Shown: positions 16,377-24,336, counted from the first letter of the stretch. The stretch: 41,011 bases of DNA from Clostridium cuniculi (GCF_004353185.1 NZ_SMUS01000037.1:1-41011), one strand, 5' to 3'. Made by a program: numbers and translations. The notes: generated from the letters alone by a model not told the origin.

Positions 16377-16565
16377 CTATCTAACTATCTTTTTATGATT
16401 CCTAAAATAGTTCTTTAATAAATTAATATCCATATCTTCAAAAATTTCATTTCTTTTGTTAGTTTCTATATCACATACTAAAGATATTAATTCTACCCAT
16501 ATTTGAATTTGTATTTTTTCTTCTAAATCTTTGTTTTCTCCTGATGTTATAAAACATTTCTTTAA
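16377..16565 (-). pseudogene. Possible start-less small gene remnant
   Basis: An open frame of 62 codons with protein-like composition (GENKDLEEKIQIQIWVELI..., NLLKNYFRNHKK) lies between tcpE and the 16110 gene. It is closed at its 5' end by a TAG immediately before the first codon and has no usable start before an internal ATG, so it is either a decayed gene or starts by an unusual codon. Function unknown. Confidence 0.3.
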
Positions 16566-16579
16566 CTATTTATTGAAAC

Positions 16580-16945
16580 CTAATCATAAAAAACAATTTC
16601 TTTATCCATTTCCCTTATTTCAAATCTTTCAATAGTTTTAGTTCTTATGATTTGAAATTGCAATAATCTAAGTAAATATATATGTGGTGCTTTTCCATCT
16701 ATCTTCGCCGTTTTTAATAACATTGTTAATCCTATTGGAATTGCAATATATTTATATATTGGATTTATATTAAGTTTTATTATATTATCTAATATTGTTA
16801 CTATAAAAAATAAGATAGTGAACATTCCCATAGCTTCAATCTCTATTGGTATTAAAACTGGAATGTTTCCTATCTTATAAATTTTAGTCTTTAGATTTTT
16901 TAAATTACTATAACTTCTCAATACAATTGTTTTATCTTCATTCAT
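16580..16945 (-). CDS. tcpE: TcpE, conjugation membrane protein
   Basis: The 121 residues match the TcpE/PrgI-like family: the conserved N-terminal RSYSNLKNLKTKIYKI, two membrane segments (about 31-52 and 65-80), and the KIDGKAPHIYLLRLLQFQI region, with a charged C-terminal tail. TcpE is an inner-membrane part of the channel. It lies 20 bases after tcpD. Length equals the pCW3 protein as I recall it. Confidence 0.9.
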   Translation of the reverse strand: MNEDKTIVLRSYSNLKNLKTKIYKIGNIPVLIPIEIEAMGMFTILFFIVTILDNIIKLNINPIYKYIAIPIGLTMLLKTAKIDGKAPHIYLLRLLQFQIIRTKTIERFEIREMDKEIVFYD

Positions 16946-16965
16946 AAAATCACCACTTTACAATC

Positions 16966-17280
16966 TTATATCCCTATTAAAGAAGACATGAAATCTATTA
17001 CTCCTTTAATTGCATCAGGATTATATATAAAAATACCTATAATTCCACCTATTACAGCCGTTAGTAATAGAGCTGCCATATTCTTTTTATTAAATTCTTT
17101 AACTAAAATAAAAACAAATAGCACTGTATATAATGGTAATACAACATTATTTATTAGGTTTCTTTGAATTGTGTTACCATCAATAGCTGCAAATGCTGGT
17201 ATAGCTTGTGAAATAAGTAAAGACATTGTAAGTATTGCAATTTCAATTTTCTTTATTTGTTTTTTTATAATATTCTTCAT
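16966..17280 (-). CDS. tcpD: TcpD, small conjugation membrane protein
   Basis: 104 residues: a signal-like span (about 12-32, ending IPAFAA), then two membrane segments (about 45-62 and 67-87) separated by the basic loop KEFNKKN. This is the topology of VirB2/TrbC-type small membrane subunits, and the position tcpC-D-E is that of pCW3. AGGAGATGG precedes the ATG. The assignment relies on position plus topology. Confidence 0.85.
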   Translation of the reverse strand: MKNIIKKQIKKIEIAILTMSLLISQAIPAFAAIDGNTIQRNLINNVVLPLYTVLFVFILVKEFNKKNMAALLLTAVIGGIIGIFIYNPDAIKGVIDFMSSLIGI

Positions 17281-17293
17281 TTTTTTCCATCTC

Positions 17294-18307
17294 CTAATCT
17301 ACATTTAAATTTTTAACTCTTGTATTTAACTCTTTAACTAAGAATTTATCGCCATTTTTAACTAATTTTATATTAAATCTTTGAACTAACTCATTATTAA
17401 AGGCTTTTATTTTTAGATTTACAGTAACTAAATATTCATCATTTCCTAAAGTATAAATATTAGTTGAATCAACTTTTTCAAATTCATATCTTCCAGTTTC
17501 AACTTTTATAGCTTCTCTATTTTCTAAGAAATAATCTAGTTGAGTTTGTTCTCCTGAATAATACGCTTTGAAAAATTCAGTAATCATCTCATTTATTTTT
17601 TTAGCTTCTTCAGGATTAGTCACTTCTTCGCCTCTATACTCCGTTGATTTAATCTCAGCTTTTTCAGGATCTGCAATTATTGCTGGAATATCCTCAACTA
17701 ACATTTGACCATTATCATCAACATAAATAGGAACTTTTATATATTCCCTTACTAAAGCAGTATCATACTCTTTATTTTCTTGTAGTACACTTTCTTGACC
17801 ATCTTTAAGAACATATTGCTTTATCTTTGCACATACCGAAACATCATATTGATTTTCAGAATATTTTTCAAAAGAAAAAGCACTAGCATTAATAATTTCT
17901 GAATAACTTGAATTATTCATATCATTTGCTAGTTGCTCTGTTGTAAATTTTAATATTCTCTTTTTAAAATCTTCAGTATTGCTTGGATATCTAGTAAAAA
18001 ATTCTCTCGTAAATTCTTCTGCAAAAGAAAATAACTTTACTTCTAATCCTGAACTTTCACTTAACTTCTCCAAGAATTCTTCATTTTGCTTTGCTATAGC
18101 TTCAGCTTGATCACCTCTAAACAAAGTAGCTCCACCTCTGATAATTAATATAACTATCAGCGTCCAAACTACTCCTCTTAGAACTTTCATCCCATTAAAA
18201 CTAATTAACTTATTTACTTTGCTATTATTTATCTTCTTATCAATAATAGCTTTTTCATTAGACTTTTTTTCGGATGATTGCAATTCTTTTTTCTTTAAAA
18301 ACTTCAT
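17294..18307 (-). CDS. tcpC: TcpC, VirB8-like conjugation scaffold
   Basis: A lysine-rich cytoplasmic start, one membrane span (about 44-57, VVWTLIVILIIRGG), and an extracytoplasmic part with two NTF2-like domains (about 95-210 and 235-335), as in the solved TcpC structure, which resembles VirB8. TcpC is a bitopic protein that forms multimers and contacts other Tcp proteins. GGAGTG precedes ATG 18307. Length 337, near the 359 of pCW3. It is the second gene of the operon, after tcpA and a weak terminator. Confidence 0.92.
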   Translation of the reverse strand: MKFLKKKELQSSEKKSNEKAIIDKKINNSKVNKLISFNGMKVLRGVVWTLIVILIIRGGATLFRGDQAEAIAKQNEEFLEKLSESSGLEVKLFSFAEEFTREFFTRYPSNTEDFKKRILKFTTEQLANDMNNSSYSEIINASAFSFEKYSENQYDVSVCAKIKQYVLKDGQESVLQENKEYDTALVREYIKVPIYVDDNGQMLVEDIPAIIADPEKAEIKSTEYRGEEVTNPEEAKKINEMITEFFKAYYSGEQTQLDYFLENREAIKVETGRYEFEKVDSTNIYTLGNDEYLVTVNLKIKAFNNELVQRFNIKLVKNGDKFLVKELNTRVKNLNVD

Positions 18308-18340
18308 TTTATCACTCCATTTCTTTAATTTATCTATATA

Positions 18341-18367
18341 AAAAAGATGTCCCTAAGAAACATCTTT
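18341..18367 (-). terminator. Weak terminator between tcpA and tcpC
   Basis: AAAGATGT/ACATCTTT stem (18343-18350 with 18360-18367) followed on the minus strand by T residues. It would reduce, not abolish, read-through from tcpA. Confidence 0.5.
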
Positions 18368-18376
18368 AGTTTACTT

Positions 18377-20086
18377 TTATAAAGTATACTCTTCTGTTTT
18401 GTTCTCTTTAGATTTGTCTATATTTTCAAAAATCTCTTCTCGACTTTCTTTTGAATTATCTTTATTTACTATTACTCGCCCAAAAGGAGTATTTTCGCCA
18501 TACTGAATATTTTTCTTAGCATCATATAAAGTGTCTAAATCTAAAAGATCAGGATCTGCTCCCATTTCTATCATCTTTTTTTCTTTCCACTTCTTTTTGA
18601 AGAAAATTAAAGATTTTAATTTTTCAATTATATCTTTAATTATATTTTTCTTTTTGTTATTCTTTCTTTTCTCCTGCTTTACAGTAGATTTACCCGTTAT
18701 TAATTCAGCTCCATCATCACGCCCAATATCTCCACCAACAAGTAATCTATCTCCTGGAACTTTTAATCTCTTAACATCTCTATCATCTTGAAAGAAATAC
18801 CCTTGAAAGACTTCCATATCACCACCATTTTGATATATCATTCTTCCACCAATCTTAGGAAGTTGTGCAGCTGCAGTACTATTTAATACAATTTCCGAAG
18901 CTGGCCCATCTGATACTCTTCCACATATTCTCCCAGTTACGTTAGTCTTAATTTGACCTGTTATTATCTTAGCATCAGGTCTTTGTATTCCAAATAACAT
19001 ATGAATACCAGTTGCTCTACTTACTCTTGCAAAACTTGATAGAGCACCCTCTATTTTTTGAGTTAACTCTTTTTCTTCATCACTTAATCCTGATTTATCT
19101 AAAACTTCACCTAACTCATCAATAATAAGAAGTACCCTATACATTCTCTTATCGCTTTTCTTGTTATAATCATTTATATTTTTAGCTCCAACTCTTCCGA
19201 GTTCAGCTTGTCTTAATTCATTTTCTTTTAATAGAATATCTAACTGTTTGGCTAAACTTTTTTTATCAGATATGGTATCCCCATATCTTTGATAAGCTTC
19301 ACCGAACTCCAATGCACCTTTAAAATCAACTAAAATAACCTTATGACCTTTGGCTATGAACTGCCATAGAATACATCTTATAATAACTGATTTTCCTGAA
19401 CCTGTAGCCCCTGCAGCTATAAAATGAGGGTCTTTATTAAAATCCGCTGTTATTTCTTCAAGTTCATTTCTCCCTAAAGAAACCACACCATCTTTCTCTT
19501 TTATATAATCATCCCTCCATAAAAGTGAAATACCATCATCTCCTGGCATGGAAATTGTACCTGGAACAGCTTTTATAATAACTATCTTCTTACTCTTCCC
19601 TTGCTTTATCTCTTTTATAGTAATGTTCATAACAGTTTCTAAATCTTCTATTTTCTTTTTCCATATAGAAAAGTTAACAATCCCTTTAAAAGTATAAATT
19701 TCATATCCTTTACTATCATTCTGCTTATTTAATAGAACTGGTACTTTCCCATCCATACCAATAATTCCTGCTAATTTTAAATCATTAGATATATTCTCAT
19801 TACCCCTACTTCCCGAAATAAAATACAAATAAATTACAGGGCTAAATAAGCATCCCCAATAAAACATATATCTATATATTTTATTAGGAATATCATTAAA
19901 TTTTTCTTTGAATACTAAAGATAAAATTGAAACTACTAAAAACAATAAAAATCCTATTAAAAACTTTTTTTCTCTTAATTTCTTAGTGCCAAAAAAAGCT
20001 CCAATAAAAAACTTTTTTATAAAATTACCTAATGAATTTAGTCCATTTTCTATTGATTCATTAACATCTTTTTCCCATTGTTGCAT
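18377..20086 (-). CDS. tcpA: TcpA, FtsK/SpoIIIE-type coupling ATPase
   Basis: 569 residues from ATG 20086 (GGTGATGAG upstream); the frame extends to 20134 but the extra codons overlap the int/tcpM terminator and lack a ribosome site. Two membrane spans (about 42-58 and 73-90) are followed by an FtsK-type motor: Walker A GATGSGKS (226-233), Walker B LLIIDELGEV, and an FGIQRPDA sensor motif. TcpA brings the DNA complex to the channel and pumps it out. Length agrees with the family (about 590). It is the first gene of the tcpA-C-D-E block and should have its own promoter, because a strong terminator lies just upstream. Confidence 0.95.
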   Translation of the reverse strand: MQQWEKDVNESIENGLNSLGNFIKKFFIGAFFGTKKLREKKFLIGFLLFLVVSILSLVFKEKFNDIPNKIYRYMFYWGCLFSPVIYLYFISGSRGNENISNDLKLAGIIGMDGKVPVLLNKQNDSKGYEIYTFKGIVNFSIWKKKIEDLETVMNITIKEIKQGKSKKIVIIKAVPGTISMPGDDGISLLWRDDYIKEKDGVVSLGRNELEEITADFNKDPHFIAAGATGSGKSVIIRCILWQFIAKGHKVILVDFKGALEFGEAYQRYGDTISDKKSLAKQLDILLKENELRQAELGRVGAKNINDYNKKSDKRMYRVLLIIDELGEVLDKSGLSDEEKELTQKIEGALSSFARVSRATGIHMLFGIQRPDAKIITGQIKTNVTGRICGRVSDGPASEIVLNSTAAAQLPKIGGRMIYQNGGDMEVFQGYFFQDDRDVKRLKVPGDRLLVGGDIGRDDGAELITGKSTVKQEKRKNNKKKNIIKDIIEKLKSLIFFKKKWKEKKMIEMGADPDLLDLDTLYDAKKNIQYGENTPFGRVIVNKDNSKESREEIFENIDKSKENKTEEYTL

Positions 20087-20114
20087 CTCATCACCAACTT
20101 TCAAAAATTCAAAA

Positions 20115-20152
20115 TAAAAAAAGAACTGAAGCAATCATTAAACTTCAATTCT
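20115..20152 (-). terminator. tcpM terminator
   Basis: On the minus strand AGAATTGAAG (20152-20143) pairs with CTTCAGTTCT (20131-20122), one G-U or mismatch, followed by a run of T. It overlaps the last codons of tcpM and separates it from tcpA. Confidence 0.75.
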
Positions 20153-20917
20153 TTTACTATATAAATAACTTTCTGAAGTCTCAAACTTGGAATGTCTCAT
20201 AGCTTTTTTAATTTCATCTTTTACTATTACATCTTTCTCACTTTCTAAAAAGTCAGTTACTTCTTCTTTTATTTCTTTTTGAACTAATTTAGAATAAGCT
20301 CTTCTTAAATCATGACATTTAAAATTTAATTTCTGAGCTTTTTTCTGCATTGCTATTTTAGAATAAAAAATATTTTCCTCATCTAATTTATTCTCTAAAA
20401 AACATTTAAGCTCTTTAAATAAATAATCATCTTTTAAGCAATTTATAGTTGCACTTTTTCCACCTTTCCCATCTTTAATTTTTAAAGTTATAGTTTTATT
20501 ATCATTAAAAATAATATCTTCTTTTTTTAAATCTGCTACCTCAAAAACTCTAGCTCCTGAAACAATCATTAATCTATAAGCTAATTTATATTTTTTATCT
20601 CTAATTGTATTTATTTTTCTTTTTGCAGTATCTAAAGTATATGGTTCATATGACTTTGCTTTATTATCACTTTTATTTGAAATAATTTCTTTTAATTCTA
20701 AATCAGAAAAACAATTAAATTTACTTTCAGTATTTTCTAAAATTCTTATAGCATTAACAGCTCTAGATACTTCAGTTTTATTTTTTATACTTTTTAAGTA
20801 TTTAGAAATAGACTCTTTATTTATTTCATCATAGTCTTTTAATAGACAACTATACATCCTATTAAATGAATTTTTATACTCATCAATACTTCGCTTTCTA
20901 TATCCGTTAATAATCAT
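20138..20917 (-). CDS. tcpM: TcpM, tyrosine-recombinase-like relaxase
   Basis: The protein has the tyrosine recombinase fold: N-terminal core-binding region, then R123 (in SGARVFEV), K151/K154 (KDGKGGK), H202-D-L-R205, H242 (RHSKFE) and Y253 (YLYSKR) in order. In pCW3 the gene at this place (formerly intP) encodes TcpM, an atypical relaxase that acts at oriT. The given start, ATG 20917, is the first ordinary start codon but has no good ribosome site, and the frame continues upstream in protein-like sequence (LTRAELEEIIVEK) to an ATT at 20957-20959 that is preceded by AGGTGGTGG. The native protein is therefore probably 14 residues longer. It lies next to the presumed oriT. Confidence 0.85.
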   Translation of the reverse strand: MIINGYRKRSIDEYKNSFNRMYSCLLKDYDEINKESISKYLKSIKNKTEVSRAVNAIRILENTESKFNCFSDLELKEIISNKSDNKAKSYEPYTLDTAKRKINTIRDKKYKLAYRLMIVSGARVFEVADLKKEDIIFNDNKTITLKIKDGKGGKSATINCLKDDYLFKELKCFLENKLDEENIFYSKIAMQKKAQKLNFKCHDLRRAYSKLVQKEIKEEVTDFLESEKDVIVKDEIKKAMRHSKFETSESYLYSKRIEV

Positions 20918-20965
20918 TTTTTCAACAATAATTTCTTCGAGTTCTGCTCTTGTTAAAATAAAAAA

Positions 20966-20974
20966 CCACCACCT
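20966..20974 (-). promoter_or_regulatory. Ribosome site suggesting an AUU start for tcpM
   Basis: AGGTGGTGG on the minus strand lies 6 bases before an ATT (20959-20957) that opens the tcpM frame 14 codons upstream of its first ATG. No other start codon is near. AUU starts are rare and are usually autoregulated, as in infC. Confidence 0.5.
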
Positions 20975-21333
20975 AAAATTAATTCAAAATACAAGATGTT
21001 ATCTCTCCATAACATCTTGTTCCTAAATTGATAGCTTCGCTCTCAATTTAGTGGGGCATATATTTATATATAACATGTATCCCATAGTTCATAATAACAT
21101 TCATTCACTTCAGGATCATTGCATTTCCCCTTCGTTCATTCATTTATATTATTCCTATGGTATATATTTATATATATAAATATATACCCCATTAGGTATA
21201 TGGGAATAAAATACTTATAAATCTTTATAAATACTGTATTTTATTACTGGTAATATTTCTATTATACACTTATTTTTTATTACCAGTATTATTACCAGTG
21301 CTATTACCAGTGCTATTACCAGTATTATTACCA
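20975..21333. other. oriT: Probable oriT region
   Basis: In pCW3 oriT lies between tcpK and tcpM, the arrangement seen here. The segment holds a perfect 12-bp inverted repeat with a six-base loop (20991-21002/21009-21020), a second hairpin (CTAAATTGA/TCAATTTAG with inner AGC/GCT, 21023-21051), a perfect 30-bp palindrome (21159-21188), two related GG(C/T)ATATATTTATATAT runs (about 21055 and 21159), and 12-bp iterons at its right end. I cannot place the nick site. It carries no gene. Confidence 0.7.
21246..21333. repeat. 12-bp iterons, likely TcpK-binding sites
   Basis: ATTACCAGT is repeated at 21279, 21291, 21303 and 21315 with exact 12-bp spacing, plus a partial fifth copy (21327-21333) that overlaps the stop of the TcpK-like gene, and one inverted copy (ACTGGTAAT, 21246-21254). 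Spacing close to one helical turn suggests a protein that binds side by side. The adjacent winged-helix gene is the natural candidate. Confidence 0.75.
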
Positions 21334-21936
21334 TATGTTTTTTAACATAATTTTCTTTTGAGCTTTCCCATTGACTAATACAGTTTTTGTAAATCTTTCA
21401 TAATCATTATCCGTTTCGAGTAACCCTAAATTTTTCATATATCTTAATTTTTCTTCAACAGAAAGAAACTCTTTTTGAGATAATACTCCTCTGAAATAAT
21501 CATTATCTAGATATAGTTTATCTCCTCTAACTATTACTTTTTCTTGAGCCTTTTGAGGAAATAATTTTACTAAAGTTTCATGCTCTAAATATAGTTTAAA
21601 TATTGTTTCTTCATCATTATTATTAATGATCTCTTGGAATGTAAAATACGGTTTTAAATTCACAACAAATTTTCTCACCCAACTATTTTTTATTTTAACT
21701 TTTTTAGCATATCTTTTTTCTTTTTTATCTACTTCTAAAAAGCCCATTGCTTTCCAAAACTTCATCTGCTCTGAAACACTTTCTTCATTGTTCTCTTGCA
21801 ATAAGTAATGTAATTCTTCTTTATCAAAATATACTAAAAGTTCATTATCTACAGATGTAATTCCTAATTCATTCTCGATAATTTTTTCTGAAATCTTTAT
21901 ATAACTTTTAACTAAATCTTCAAAGTTTTTTCTCAT
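21328..21936 (-). CDS. TcpK-like protein with two winged-helix-like domains
   Basis: The 202-residue product contains two halves of similar pattern: LLVYFDKEELHYLLQ...SEQMKFWKAMGFLEVDKKEKRYAKKV (about 33-88) and KLYLDNDYFRGVL...VEEKLRYMKNLGLLETDNDYERFTKTV (about 140-187). Each reads as strand-helix-helix-wing. pCW3 TcpK is a winged-helix protein of about 100 residues that binds oriT and helps transfer, and lies at the same place next to oriT and tcpM, so this looks like a double-length TcpK. The duplicated domain may bind two of the adjacent 12-bp iterons. The similarity to TcpK is inferred from position and fold pattern, not from alignment. Confidence 0.65.
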   Translation of the reverse strand: MRKNFEDLVKSYIKISEKIIENELGITSVDNELLVYFDKEELHYLLQENNEESVSEQMKFWKAMGFLEVDKKEKRYAKKVKIKNSWVRKFVVNLKPYFTFQEIINNNDEETIFKLYLEHETLVKLFPQKAQEKVIVRGDKLYLDNDYFRGVLSQKEFLSVEEKLRYMKNLGLLETDNDYERFTKTVLVNGKAQKKIMLKNIW

Positions 21937-22011
21937 GCTTTCACCTACAATTTATAAACTTATTTTATATAAATTTATAATAAACTTCTTCATAAAAGCA
22001 ATATAAATTTT

Positions 22012-22176
22012 CTACCTATTTAGCTCATCATATTTATCAGCTTTATCAAATTTTTCATTTATAATTTCTTCATTTTCATTTACAACTTCGAGATGTTTTT
22101 CTGCTAACCACTCGCTATATTTTATTCCCTTTTCTTTTAAAATTTTCTCAACTATTTTCTTTGAAATTGCAGCCAT
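22012..22176 (-). CDS. Small hypothetical protein (54 aa)
   Basis: MAAISKKIVEKILKEKGIKY then SEWLAEKHLEVVNENEEI..., ending DELNR. ATG 22176 has AGTAGGGA upstream. Helical, charged, no membrane span; the N-terminal 30 residues could be a small DNA-binding helix pair. No family recognised. It lies upstream of the TcpK-like gene and may be co-transcribed with it. Confidence 0.55.
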   Translation of the reverse strand: MAAISKKIVEKILKEKGIKYSEWLAEKHLEVVNENEEIINEKFDKADKYDELNR

Positions 22177-22214
22177 TTTATTCCCTACTTTCTAATTTAT
22201 TTTTTTATAATTTC

Positions 22215-22421
22215 TTATTTGAAAAATTTAAAAATCTTCTTAAAACTAAAATGTTTTGTCAAACGCAAACCGCCTTTTCCACCACTTAATCTTACTCCAT
22301 TTTTATTTACTGAAGCTCTTGCATTTTTAACTCCAAAACTTAAGCCTAAACCACTTCCACTTGATAGATTTAGTCTAAGATTTTTTCCTAACTTTATTGA
22401 TTTTCTCCATGAAAACCCCAT
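22215..22421 (-). CDS. DUF4236-like small protein (68 aa)
   Basis: MGFSWRKSIKLGKNLRLNLS followed by SSGSGLGLSFGVKNARASVN, NGVRLSGGKGGL and a basic FKKIFKFFK end. The order of F-RKS-K-G--R-NLS, G-S-G-and a G-R-S-G-G strand is that of DUF4236, a small all-beta domain of unknown function. ATG 22421 is chosen for its AAGAGGTG site; the longer frame to 22574 runs through a terminator and the end of the preceding gene. Confidence 0.7.
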   Translation of the reverse strand: MGFSWRKSIKLGKNLRLNLSSGSGLGLSFGVKNARASVNKNGVRLSGGKGGLRLTKHFSFKKIFKFFK

Positions 22422-22503
22422 CTTTTTCACCTCTTTTCTATTCAATACTTTTATGATAAAATAAAAAAGCATTGACAATTTTTCAATTTCCATAAAAAAA
22501 AGC

Positions 22504-22544
22504 AAAAAACAGCTATTACTTTTTTCAAGTATCGCTGTTTTTTT
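22504..22544 (-). terminator. Terminator after the 22543-23004 gene
   Basis: On the minus strand AAAACAGCGATACTT pairs with AAGTAATAGCTGTTTT (small mismatches) and ends in T residues. It overlaps the last codon of the 22543-23004 gene. Confidence 0.6.
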
Positions 22545-23004
22545 ATTGCTCATTTTTATTATTTTCACTATCAATTTCTTTTAAAATTTCCTCAAAAGAG
22601 TTTTCTTTAAAATATTTTAAAGTTAAGAAATTAATTAAATTATTTCTACTTATTTCGTTCTTATCTTGAACTTGTAAAATCTTCTTACAGTTAATTAATG
22701 ATATCTTTATACTATCTCTAATTTCATTCTTTAATTTCACTTCTTTAACTTCTATTTCTTTTATTATTTCTTCTACGCTAATTCTTTCTATAGCTTTATT
22801 TACAATGATAGATTTTGTTGTTCTTCTACCTGTAATATTACTATAATACGCTTTGAAATCATTTAGTAACTTTTCTAACTCTATAGTATATCTATGTTCC
22901 AAACCTGCAACTTGTTTTCTAAGTAGTTCATTATACTCTGGTAAATCTTTTTTATACTCATCAAATAATTCTATCATTTCTCTTAATGTTCTTTTTGGTA
23001 TCAT
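22543..23004 (-). CDS. Helical hypothetical protein (153 aa)
   Basis: Not recognised. Charged and strongly helical, with coiled-coil character over residues 1-55 and 75-105 (VEEIIKEIEVKEVKLKNEI) and no membrane span. It overlaps the end of the preceding membrane-protein gene (22961-23251), so the two are probably co-translated. Such small helical proteins are common beside transfer genes, but nothing points to a specific role. Confidence 0.65.
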   Translation of the reverse strand: MIPKRTLREMIELFDEYKKDLPEYNELLRKQVAGLEHRYTIELEKLLNDFKAYYSNITGRRTTKSIIVNKAIERISVEEIIKEIEVKEVKLKNEIRDSIKISLINCKKILQVQDKNEISRNNLINFLTLKYFKENSFEEILKEIDSENNKNEQ

Positions 23005-23251
23005 CTTCTCTCTCTCTTTCTTTAATTTCTAATATTCCAAAAAATAATACTAAATTTATAAGTATCAAAAATGGTATTGCTATTACAGCAAGAATTTTTT
23101 TAAACTCATCAGGCCATATCGCATAATGATATATATAAATCGCTATCATAATACTCATTATAATTAAGAAACTCCACTTTTTACTATGTATTCCTATCTT
23201 TATAGCCATAACTATACTGATAAAAAATAATATAATTACAAACCAAATCAT
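22961..23251 (-). CDS. Small membrane protein (96 aa)
   Basis: Three hydrophobic segments (about 2-18, 28-46 and 55-74) followed by a highly charged tail (EIKEREREDDTKKNIKRND). Probably an integral membrane protein with the tail in the cytoplasm. It overlaps the helical gene downstream. Function unknown; it could be part of the conjugation or surface machinery because of its neighbours. Confidence 0.65.
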   Translation of the reverse strand: MIWFVIILFFISIVMAIKIGIHSKKWSFLIIMSIMIAIYIYHYAIWPDEFKKILAVIAIPFLILINLVLFFGILEIKEREREDDTKKNIKRNDRII

Positions 23252-23269
23252 ATTATCGTCCTCTTTAAT

Positions 23270-23371
23270 TTATTTTTCTATATATTCTCTTTCTGATCTT
23301 GCTCCAACTACCACACAACTCCATGTAGCAAATGCTATAAATATACTAAAACTTATTAATACTATTCCCAT
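23270..23371 (-). CDS. Tiny single-span membrane protein (33 aa)
   Basis: ATG 23371 follows GGGAGAAG and opens MGIVLISFSIFIAFATWSCV, a membrane segment, then VVGARSEREYIEK. It ends 18 bases before the next membrane-protein gene. The composition and the ribosome site support it, although the length makes it uncertain. Confidence 0.45.
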   Translation of the reverse strand: MGIVLISFSIFIAFATWSCVVVGARSEREYIEK

Positions 23372-23400
23372 ATCTCAAACTTCTCCCATTCTCTGTCCTT

Positions 23401-23670
23401 TTATTTCATTATTGCTGCTTTTAATTCATCTCCATATTCCCAATTTTCAACAAGAGTTTTAAGTACTACATAATACCTAATTCCAGTTATTCCATTTATA
23501 TTAGCTATATCTGAAAGTTCTTCATATACATTCTCAATTTTTCTTCCTGCAACTCTTACAATTTCCATTAGATCTGCCCATCTTTCTGCAAATTCAAAAA
23601 CTTCTTTACCATATTCATCTTCATTTTTCTTTTTCCATTCTATGTATCTTTTTTTATTCTTTACTCTCAT
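23401..23670 (-). CDS. Hypothetical protein (89 aa)
   Basis: Not recognised. Basic N-terminus (MRVKNKKRYIEWKKK), then a charged helical region (FEFAERWADLMEIVRVAGRKIENVYEELSDIA) and GITGIRYYVVLKTLVENWEYG. Soluble, no cysteines. The string of closely spaced same-strand genes from 24243 to 22012 suggests one transcript. Confidence 0.6.
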   Translation of the reverse strand: MRVKNKKRYIEWKKKNEDEYGKEVFEFAERWADLMEIVRVAGRKIENVYEELSDIANINGITGIRYYVVLKTLVENWEYGDELKAAIMK

Positions 23671-23687
23671 ATAAATTCAACCCTCTC

Positions 23688-23894
23688 TTACCTAAAACCT
23701 CTATATTTACATAAATGACCTTTTAACTTTTCACTCATTAAACTAACATTTATTTTGCTATCACATTCTAAACATTTTACTTTTTTATCTATGGATATAA
23801 ATCTTCTAATTTTTCTATCCATACATCTTACTTTTTTAATTGCTATTTTATTTTTAGGATCTAATATAATACATTTATCTTTTTCTTTACTCAT
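23688..23894 (-). CDS. Small Cys-containing basic protein (68 aa)
   Basis: Lysine/arginine-rich with CLECDSK (CxxC) and further cysteines near both ends, a possible single zinc site. No family recognised. It lies between two genes of the same strand with short gaps (17 and 22 bases). Confidence 0.6.
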   Translation of the reverse strand: MSKEKDKCIILDPKNKIAIKKVRCMDRKIRRFISIDKKVKCLECDSKINVSLMSEKLKGHLCKYRGFR

Positions 23895-23916
23895 AACTTC
23901 AATCTCATTTCATAAT

Positions 23917-24243
23917 TTACTCACTCATCAATAAAACATTTTTAGTATCAGTTATTAAAACTCTTCCATCTATACTTTTTATTTCAACAATATTATCATC
24001 AATATCATAATTATCAACTTCAATTTCTATTGTTTCATCACCTAAAACTATAATTACTCTCTGAACTTTATATTCATCATATATCTCTTCTACTTCTTCA
24101 AGCACATCATATTTCCCCTTATTAATCTTTTCTTTCATCATGCTAATAATCAACCAAATTAAATATACACTTGCAACAACAAAAATAATAAATAACAATA
24201 CCAGCATAAATGGTGCAAGTATCTCAAAACAAAACTCCATCAA
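23917..24243 (-). CDS. Membrane-anchored hypothetical protein (108 aa)
   Basis: One long hydrophobic segment (about 10-35, LAPFMLVLLFIIFVVASVYLIWLI) followed by an acidic, beta-rich cytoplasmic domain (VQRVIIVLGDETIEIEVDNY and ending NVLLMSE). AGGAGG lies upstream of the ATG at slightly long spacing. The first gene after the adhesin; a membrane-bound accessory role is possible but unproven. Confidence 0.6.
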   Translation of the reverse strand: MMEFCFEILAPFMLVLLFIIFVVASVYLIWLIISMMKEKINKGKYDVLEEVEEIYDEYKVQRVIIVLGDETIEIEVDNYDIDDNIVEIKSIDGRVLITDTKNVLLMSE

Positions 24244-24266
24244 AAAAAAATTCCTCCTAAAACTTT

Positions 24267-24293
24267 AGAAGGTACTCATTAAAAGTACCTTCT
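24267..24293. terminator. Hairpin between adhesin and downstream genes
   Basis: AGAAGGTACT (24267-24276) is a perfect inverted repeat of AGTACCTTCT (24284-24293). It lies between the adhesin terminator and the AGGAGG of the next gene. Confidence 0.5.
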
Positions 24294-24314
24294 AATTATT
24301 TTTTATAAAAAAAT

Positions 24315-24336
24315 AAAAGCTACTAATTAGCTTTTT
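24315..24336 (-). terminator. Adhesin gene terminator
   Basis: AAAAGCTA/TAGCTTTT stem overlapping the last codons of the adhesin gene, followed on the minus strand by an A/T-rich T tract. Confidence 0.55.

Noticed and set aside
22422..22574. Longer form of the DUF4236-like protein
   Set aside because: The extension runs through a terminator and the end of the upstream gene, and the ribosome site favours ATG 22421.
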